Notes under the pieces: generated by a model
What the model saw: the letters and a program-made list of their open reading frames with translations, nothing else
Databases searched by the model: none
What the model was told of the DNA's origin: nothing
Program-made: the position numbers and the translations under genes
Shown: positions 60,041 to 64,000 of the stretch, piece by piece
How positions within the stretch are numbered: the stretch's first letter is position 1
How the letters are laid out: each line of letters opens with the position of its first letter
Source of the DNA: UBA2112 sp964596695
GTDB lineage: Bacteria > Patescibacteriota > Saccharimonadia > Saccharimonadales > Saccharimonadaceae
Direction: 5' to 3'
NCBI GenBank assembly: GCA_964596695.1
Contig: CAZQVE010000004.1
Span: 46,653-110,652 of the forward strand
Length of the DNA stretch: 64,000 nucleotides

Positions 60041-61111
60041 TTACTTCTTTTTACTCAAACTGAGTGAAATCTTGCGACTTTCTTTTTCGATATCCAGGAT
60101 AACAAACTTCTTTCGGTCGTTCAAAGTGAACACTTTTTCTGGATCGGCGTTTTCGCCTTCGCCCAGCTCACTAACGTGAACAAGTGCCTCGACAGCCGGA
60201 CTGATTTGGACAAACGCACCGAACGGTGTAATACGCGTTACCGTGCCCTCGACAGTCTCACCGGCCTTGAATTTTTCTACTTCGTCCAACCATGGATCTT
60301 GTGTCAGCTGCTTGATCGAAAGACTCAAGCGATCCTTGTCGATAGAGATGATCTTCGCCTCGACGGTTTCACCGACTTTAACGTAATCACCGGGGTTGCT
60401 TACGCGCTCCCAGCTAATCTCACTGATGTGGATCAGACCTTCGATACCGTCGACATTTACGAATGCACCGTAGTCTACGACACCCGTGACAACACCCTTG
60501 ACAGTGTCACCTATCTTGAGACTTTCAAACCGCTTCGCCAAGCCATCTTTAACGGCTTCTTTCTCGCTAAAGATCAGCTTGTTTGCCTTGCGGTCGCTAT
60601 CAAGAATCCGTACCTTTAGAGGATTATTGATGAGGCCATTCAGACGTTGCAAAATCTCATCCTTGTCGCTCGAGCCAACCCGTGGGTAGTGCTCTGCGCT
60701 CAGCTGTGATACGGGCAGGAAGCCGCGCACACCTTCATACTCTACAAGCATACCACCTCGGTTAGCATCATATGGCACAACCTCGATAATATCTCCTGCT
60801 TCTTGCCTTATTGCCACCTCTTCCCAGCCACGATCCTTAGCAGCCTTACGGAGACTGAGCAGTGAATAGCCGTTATCGAGCTCTAGGTCGACAACGCTTG
60901 CCGTTACTTCGTCGCCCTCATTCAGAGCACGAGAAAAGCCCACTTCTCGTCGAGGAACAAACCCTACTCCCTGGGCACCAAGATCAATCAAGACCTCGTG
61001 TTTGCGTAGTGAAAGTACCTTACCGGTGATGATTTCACCCACTGTTAGTTGTTTGACACTTGCGTCCGCCTGCGCGAGCAAGTCGTCCATAGTTATACTG
61101 GCATTAGCCAT
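60041..61111 (-). CDS. rpsA: 30S ribosomal protein S1, four-domain form
   Basis: 356 aa with four S1/OB domains (about 20-90, 105-175, 195-265, 282-353), e.g. GEIITGKVLSLRKHEVLIDLG and GVVTGVVDYGAFVNVDGIEGLIHISEISW. E. coli S1 has six. The start ATG lacks an adjacent ribosome binding site; a strong AAGGAG lies about 35 nt upstream, separated by a hairpin. Confidence 0.92.
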   Translation of the reverse strand: MANASITMDDLLAQADASVKQLTVGEIITGKVLSLRKHEVLIDLGAQGVGFVPRREVGFSRALNEGDEVTASVVDLELDNGYSLLSLRKAAKDRGWEEVAIRQEAGDIIEVVPYDANRGGMLVEYEGVRGFLPVSQLSAEHYPRVGSSDKDEILQRLNGLINNPLKVRILDSDRKANKLIFSEKEAVKDGLAKRFESLKIGDTVKGVVTGVVDYGAFVNVDGIEGLIHISEISWERVSNPGDYVKVGETVEAKIISIDKDRLSLSIKQLTQDPWLDEVEKFKAGETVEGTVTRITPFGAFVQISPAVEALVHVSELGEGENADPEKVFTLNDRKKFVILDIEKESRKISLSLSKKK

Positions 61112-61207
61112 AGATTCTTGTATGAGGCTCAGAGTGCCTCATAAACTCCTTCCTAAAATATATTTCTGAGGCAACCACTAAGATACCTCAAGATTGTCTC
61201 TATTGTA
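61112..61207 (-). promoter_or_regulatory. Leader of rpsA with alternative hairpins and a 12-codon frame
   Basis: Minus strand: extended -10 TGTTACAAT (ending 61202). The leader holds TGAGG/CCTCA (61190-61167), AAGGAG (61151-61146), then TATGAGGC/GCCTCATA (61143-61121) before the ATG at 61111. The second arm of the first hairpin (GCCTCA) can pair instead with TGAGGC of the second hairpin, looping out AAGGAG. AAGGAG also precedes a 12-codon frame (61142-61104) that overlaps the S1 start. Confidence 0.55.
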
Positions 61208-61227
61208 ACACTAGTAGAGGGTTTCGT

Positions 61228-61653
61228 CTACCTGCGGTTGAAGTTGGTGTACGCTTTGCGTGATTGTACGTATGCGATCGTCGTACCGAAGAGAACGGCG
61301 AACATAGTTCCCGCCGGGATAATATCACTCGGGCCGGTATCGGGTATGGTGGCGGCGCCTGGCACCGGTGACGGTGCAGCGCTCTTAGACGGAGTCTGTT
61401 TCGGCGTTGAAGACGGACTCGTCTTCGCAGGAGTCTTCTCGGGCTTTTTATCAGATGTGGAGGACGGCTCAGCAGGCTTATGAGTCGTTGCCGGACTATC
61501 GGGCGGAGTGTCGTTACTCCGCTTCTGCAATACGTAAATACCGCCCGCCACCAGGCCGACAAGAACTACTCCGACAAGCAAAAAAGAGACCACCGACCCA
61601 CTCTGCCTTGTTTGCATCTGGTTATAAGCCACTGCTCTCTCCCTTTGTTTCAC
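61228..61653 (-). CDS. Small membrane protein with LPxTG-like C-terminus
   Basis: 141 aa: an N-terminal membrane helix (about 20-42), a Pro/Ser/Thr/Lys-rich extracellular linker (45-102), then IPDTG, a second hydrophobic stretch (about 113-130) and a basic tail. IPDTG-hydrophobic-basic resembles a sortase sorting signal, but no sortase gene is in this window, and the N-terminal helix may already anchor it. Function unknown. Confidence 0.7.
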   Translation of the reverse strand: MKQRERAVAYNQMQTRQSGSVVSFLLVGVVLVGLVAGGIYVLQKRSNDTPPDSPATTHKPAEPSSTSDKKPEKTPAKTSPSSTPKQTPSKSAAPSPVPGAATIPDTGPSDIIPAGTMFAVLFGTTIAYVQSRKAYTNFNRR

Positions 61654-61712
61654 TTATTATACAGGCGTTTTGTAGAGTAGGCAACTACTACTCCGCTCCT
61701 TGGCAATCATGC

Positions 61713-61718
61713 TACACT
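61713..61718 (+). promoter_or_regulatory. Extended -10 of ROK gene, leaderless type
   Basis: TGCTACACT; the hexamer ends 6 nt before the ATG at 61725. Confidence 0.55.
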
Positions 61719-61724
61719 AGAAGC

Positions 61725-62537
61725 ATGATTGTAGCGGTCGATACAGGGGGAACAAAAACACTAGTAACATTGTTTTCGCGTGACGGCATTGCCGGCAAGA
61801 AAATCAAGTTTCCAACACCCAAAAAAGAGGCGGACTACGTAGAGACCTTGCGAAACACGCTCCGTACGAACTACGGAGGGCAACGTATTGAAGCAATCGT
61901 TGTCGCCATGCCCGGCATTACCCGTGGTGGAGTCGCTGTATGGTGCAACCGACTGAAGTGGAAAAACTTCGATGTCGCCGCAGCTCTGAAGGGCGTACTA
62001 GGGTCGACCCCTATCTTCGTGGAGAATGATGCAAACCTGGCCGGTCTTGCCGAGACACGATCCCGCTCTCCGATGCCCGCGTCATCGCTTTATGTCACTA
62101 TTAGCACCGGAATAGGGACAGGTATAACAACGAACGGTAAAATAGACCCCGGACTACGCCTTAGCGAGGGTGGACGCATGCTAGTGGAGTTCGATGGAGC
62201 GGTTCGAGAATGGGAATCATTTGCCAGTGGGCTGGCTATTTACGAACACTACGACAGCTATGCCCGTGATATTACCAGTGAAAAAACGTGGAATGAAATC
62301 GCCGACCGTATAAGCCGCGGATTTTTGGCTGCCATCCCCCTCCTTCAGACCGATATCATCATTATCGGTGGAAGTATCGGTACTTATTTCGAAAACTACT
62401 CCAAACAACTCAAGTCGACCCTTCAAAAGCGTCTCCCGCCACATATTCCTTGCCCCCCTATTCAAGCGGCAAAACACCCCGAAGAAGCTGTAATTTATGG
62501 TTGCTACTACTATGGCGTCGATGCACTCGATAATTAA
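61725..62537 (+). CDS. ROK family sugar kinase
   Basis: 270 aa, ASKHA fold. Phosphate loop AVDTGGTKTLVTLF, NDANLAGLAE with the catalytic Asp (PIFVENDANLA), and the Gly-rich VTISTGIGTGI. The zinc-binding CxCGxxGC motif of many ROK kinases is absent. Closest in layout to glucokinases (possibly polyphosphate-type). The ATG at 61725 is fixed by the -10 box 6 nt away; the frame extends upstream but without support. Confidence 0.85.
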   Translation: MIVAVDTGGTKTLVTLFSRDGIAGKKIKFPTPKKEADYVETLRNTLRTNYGGQRIEAIVVAMPGITRGGVAVWCNRLKWKNFDVAAALKGVLGSTPIFVENDANLAGLAETRSRSPMPASSLYVTISTGIGTGITTNGKIDPGLRLSEGGRMLVEFDGAVREWESFASGLAIYEHYDSYARDITSEKTWNEIADRISRGFLAAIPLLQTDIIIIGGSIGTYFENYSKQLKSTLQKRLPPHIPCPPIQAAKHPEEAVIYGCYYYGVDALDN

Positions 62538-62979
62538 TCAGTTACAAACTGATTTTCCTCAGTTTCGTTTTGAACCAGCTGCGGAATTTTGGTGGTCAGC
62601 AGCTGCCAATACTGTATATATCGACCCCAAGGCGGATCATAGCGGGGCCTTTGCTCTTCACGAACTCAGTCATGCACTACTTGGCCATAAGGGCTATGAG
62701 AGGGATATTGAACTCTTGAAGCTTGAACGCAACGCCTGGGAGTATGCAATCCGCGAGCTCGCTCCTCGTTATAACGTCACTGTCAACGAGGATATACTTC
62801 AGGATAACCTAGATACATACCGCCAGTGGCTTTACGCGCGTAGCATGTGCCCTGAATGCGAAACCACCGGTATACAGGCAAGAAGTAGGCTTTATCGATG
62901 TGTTGCCTGTGGTCACGAGTGGCGCGTTAATGACGCCCGCCTGTGCGCGCTACGGAGGTATTCCCTCCAAACAAAATAA
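62521..62979 (+). CDS. Metallopeptidase-like protein with zinc ribbon
   Basis: About 152 aa. HELSHALLGHKGYERDIELLKLE carries an HExxH zinc motif and the following helix seen in ImmA/IrrE-like peptidases, with a Glu three residues further as third ligand. C-terminal zinc ribbon CPECETTG..YRCVACGHEW. It overlaps the 3' end of the ROK gene. Start uncertain: ATGs also at 62497 and 62512. Confidence 0.75.
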   Translation: MHSIINQLQTDFPQFRFEPAAEFWWSAAANTVYIDPKADHSGAFALHELSHALLGHKGYERDIELLKLERNAWEYAIRELAPRYNVTVNEDILQDNLDTYRQWLYARSMCPECETTGIQARSRLYRCVACGHEWRVNDARLCALRRYSLQTK

Positions 62980-63003
62980 CCCCTTTGAAGGGGTTATTTT
63001 GTT
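62970..63003. terminator. Bidirectional terminator
   Basis: Sixteen-bp perfect stem (AACAAAATAACCCCTT and complement) with a TG loop; the plus-strand gene's TAA stop lies inside its 5' arm. Convergent to the KGG gene. Confidence 0.9.
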
Positions 63004-63014
63004 ACTCAGATAAC

Positions 63015-63227
63015 TTATGCAGACTTTTGTGCAACCGTTTTCTTCGTACGACGGCTAATCATACCGCCCTTGCGGCCAGCAACGCGAGCCAGTTCAGGGT
63101 TAGCAGCAAAACCACCAGTGTGTCCTGCGCGACCACCCTTGGCACCGATTTTTGCGTAAAAATCAGAGCCGTGTTTAGTTTTGTTAGTTGCAGCAGCTTT
63201 CATGCCGCCAGCTTTGGTTCCTGCCAT
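63015..63227 (-). CDS. KGG domain stress-induced protein
   Basis: 70 aa, very basic, Gly/Lys/Ala-rich. IGAKGGRAGHTGGFAANPELARVAGRKGG is the KGG repeat (PF10685) of general stress and con-10-like proteins. Presumed abundant in stress; role unknown. AGGAGA ribosome binding site and a consensus -35/extended -10 promoter. Confidence 0.92.
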   Translation of the reverse strand: MAGTKAGGMKAAATNKTKHGSDFYAKIGAKGGRAGHTGGFAANPELARVAGRKGGMISRRTKKTVAQKSA

Positions 63228-63311
63228 TGCAAGTCTCCTTTATTATGAAAAGCCCGCCTACAACAGTAGTCGAGCCCTCCGTTACCTCACATATGCTATG
63301 TGTACATATTA
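63228..63311 (-). other. Leader of the KGG gene
   Basis: About 80 nt of untranslated leader with short inverted repeats (CACATA/TATGTG; CTAC/GTAG) ahead of the AGGAGA site. No reading frame of note. Confidence 0.4.
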
Positions 63312-63340
63312 ATGTTAGCATAGCATAGCCTTTTTGTCAA
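63312..63340 (-). promoter_or_regulatory. Promoter of the KGG gene
   Basis: Minus strand: -35 TTGACA (63340-63335), 17-bp spacer, -10 TAACAT (63317-63312) with TATGC before it. TTGAC and TATGCTAA fall at the same spacing as in the promoters at 13088 and 40338. Confidence 0.85.
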
Positions 63341-63396
63341 TATTTACAATGAGCATTTTCATTATAATGCCTATGTTGCATTTATTCGTCCGGTGC

Positions 63397-63533
63397 TATA
63401 AGATAGAATTTGTTCGTTGTCCAAACGAATCTGGATCCTGACGGATCCCCAAGGCACCTGTTTGGACTTATCAAAAACAAATAAGTCCAACGACAAAAAC
63501 AACCATCCTCCTGCGAGTATGGTTGTTTTTAGT
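63397..63533 (+). ncRNA. Candidate structured small RNA
   Basis: Extended -10 TGCTATAAG (63394-63402) and an intrinsic terminator (63495-63530) bracket about 125 nt with no protein frame. Hairpins: GGATCC/GGATCC (63433-63448); TTGGACTTAT/ATAAGTCCAA (63462-63490). GTCCAAAC (63419-63426) can pair with GTTTGGAC (63460-63467) instead, so two folds exclude each other. No family recognised; transcription could also come from the other strand. Confidence 0.45.
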
Positions 63534-63568
63534 TGTTTCCCACCTGTAGCTATCTAGGTCGAATTAAA

Positions 63569-63598
63569 CAAAAACCCTCCTATTAGGAGGGTTTTTTG
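63569..63598. terminator. Terminator of the rRNA operon
   Basis: CAAAAACCCTCCTATT and AGGAGGGTTTTTTG arms: stem CCCTCCTA/TAGGAGGG with U-tracts on both sides; on the minus strand it lies 8 bp after 5S rRNA. Confidence 0.92.
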
Positions 63599-63605
63599 TA
63601 TAATT

Positions 63606-63710
<105 letters not shown>

Positions 63711-63965
63711 ATAAAAGGCTTCGCTCCTCTGAGGCTCCAACTGGCAGCCTGGGAAAAGCCTTTTATCGATGACCATTCTGGGCAGTTCACTGAGTGAGTA
63801 TGACGCGAATACGTCGTTTCGCTCTGTAAACCTATCTCAAAATCGACACACGGATACATTATCAAAGATTGACGGTGCTGACAAGCACCAATTACTAGTT
63901 AAGTCTACCTCATCACCCCTGTTAACAGTATAGAATACCGTTAACGTCAGTGACAAGGACATAAA
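63711..63965 (-). other. 23S-5S spacer with processing stems
   Basis: About 255 nt without a gene or tRNA. A 13-bp perfect inverted repeat CGATAAAAGGCTT/AAGCCTTTTATCG begins at the 5S 5' end (about 63708-63770), and GTTAACAGTAT/ATACCGTTAAC (63921-63945, one mismatch) lies just after 23S. Both look like RNase III-type processing stems. Confidence 0.55.
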
Positions 63966-64000
63966 AAGGCAATGGGACTATTAGTACGCTTCAGCTCCAT
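63966..64000 (-). rRNA. rrl: 23S ribosomal RNA, 3' end only
   Basis: The last 35 bases, on the minus strand, read GCTGAAGCGTACTAATAGTC and following bases, the conserved 3' end of 23S rRNA. The rest lies beyond the window. Gives a minus-strand 23S-5S order. Confidence 0.85.

Noticed and set aside
62943..63248. Plus-strand frame opposite the KGG gene
   Set aside because: It crosses a perfect terminator and is antisense to a recognised KGG protein with its own promoter.
63397..63533. SRP RNA or T-box in the 63.4 kb region
   Set aside because: The SRP domain IV tetraloop consensus and a UGGNACC bulge are both missing.

Overview
The window looks like part of the chromosome of a small-genome Patescibacterium (candidate phyla radiation), most probably Saccharibacteria (TM7). 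This is inferred from the gene set: short or stripped-down versions of standard enzymes, tight mostly one-strand packing, a DUF5663-type protein, a KGG stress protein, a type B L31, a VKOR redox gene, LCP and CAP surface genes, and base composition near 50% GC. UGA is used as a normal stop (several ATGA and TAATG overlaps) and a peptide chain release factor 2 gene is present, so the standard bacterial code applies. No phage, CRISPR array or insertion sequence was recognised.

Layout. 1-7 kb: prfB (cut by the window edge), murI, murD, an M16 protease, secA and hpf. 7-10 kb: a methyltransferase, tRNA-Pro(CGG) with a partial tRNA copy and palindromic insert beside it, a P-loop kinase and serS. 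10-13 kb: a MacB-like ABC exporter pair and a DUF2207 fragment protein. 13-16 kb: a plus-strand cassette of unrecognised, mostly acidic proteins with its own promoters. 16-28 kb: mainly translation and membrane proteolysis (greA, proS, CPBP and S2P proteases, frr, tsf, rpsB, rpmE, prfA, prmC, htrA). 28-39 kb: envelope genes (LCP, signal peptidase I, galU, CAP protein, a giant surface protein) around parAB and rplU. 39-45 kb: an 11-residue-repeat protein, a zincin, DNA glycosylase, NUDIX and ileS preceded by a GNAT gene under a T-box leader. 45-50 kb: VKOR, thioredoxin-like protein, nrdR, ftsZ, ftsA. 50-63 kb: map, adk, yqeY, rpsU, recJ, priA, def, fmt, infB, rpsA, a ROK kinase, a metallopeptidase and a KGG protein. 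The right edge holds 5S rRNA and the 3' end of 23S rRNA, both on the minus strand.

Regulatory architecture is the most unusual aspect. About eighteen genes have a good -10 box (often extended, TGnTATACT-like) ending only 6-11 nt before the ATG, which points to widespread leaderless transcription. Three transcripts (the 13 kb cassette, a small acidic gene at 40 kb and the KGG gene) share a TTGAC...TATGCTAA promoter, two of them nearly identical over 27 bp. A class II-like T-box with an AUC specifier precedes GNAT-ileS, and the rpsA leader can form mutually exclusive hairpins around its Shine-Dalgarno sequence. A family of modular palindromic repeats with shared purine-rich linkers occupies at least four intergenic gaps.
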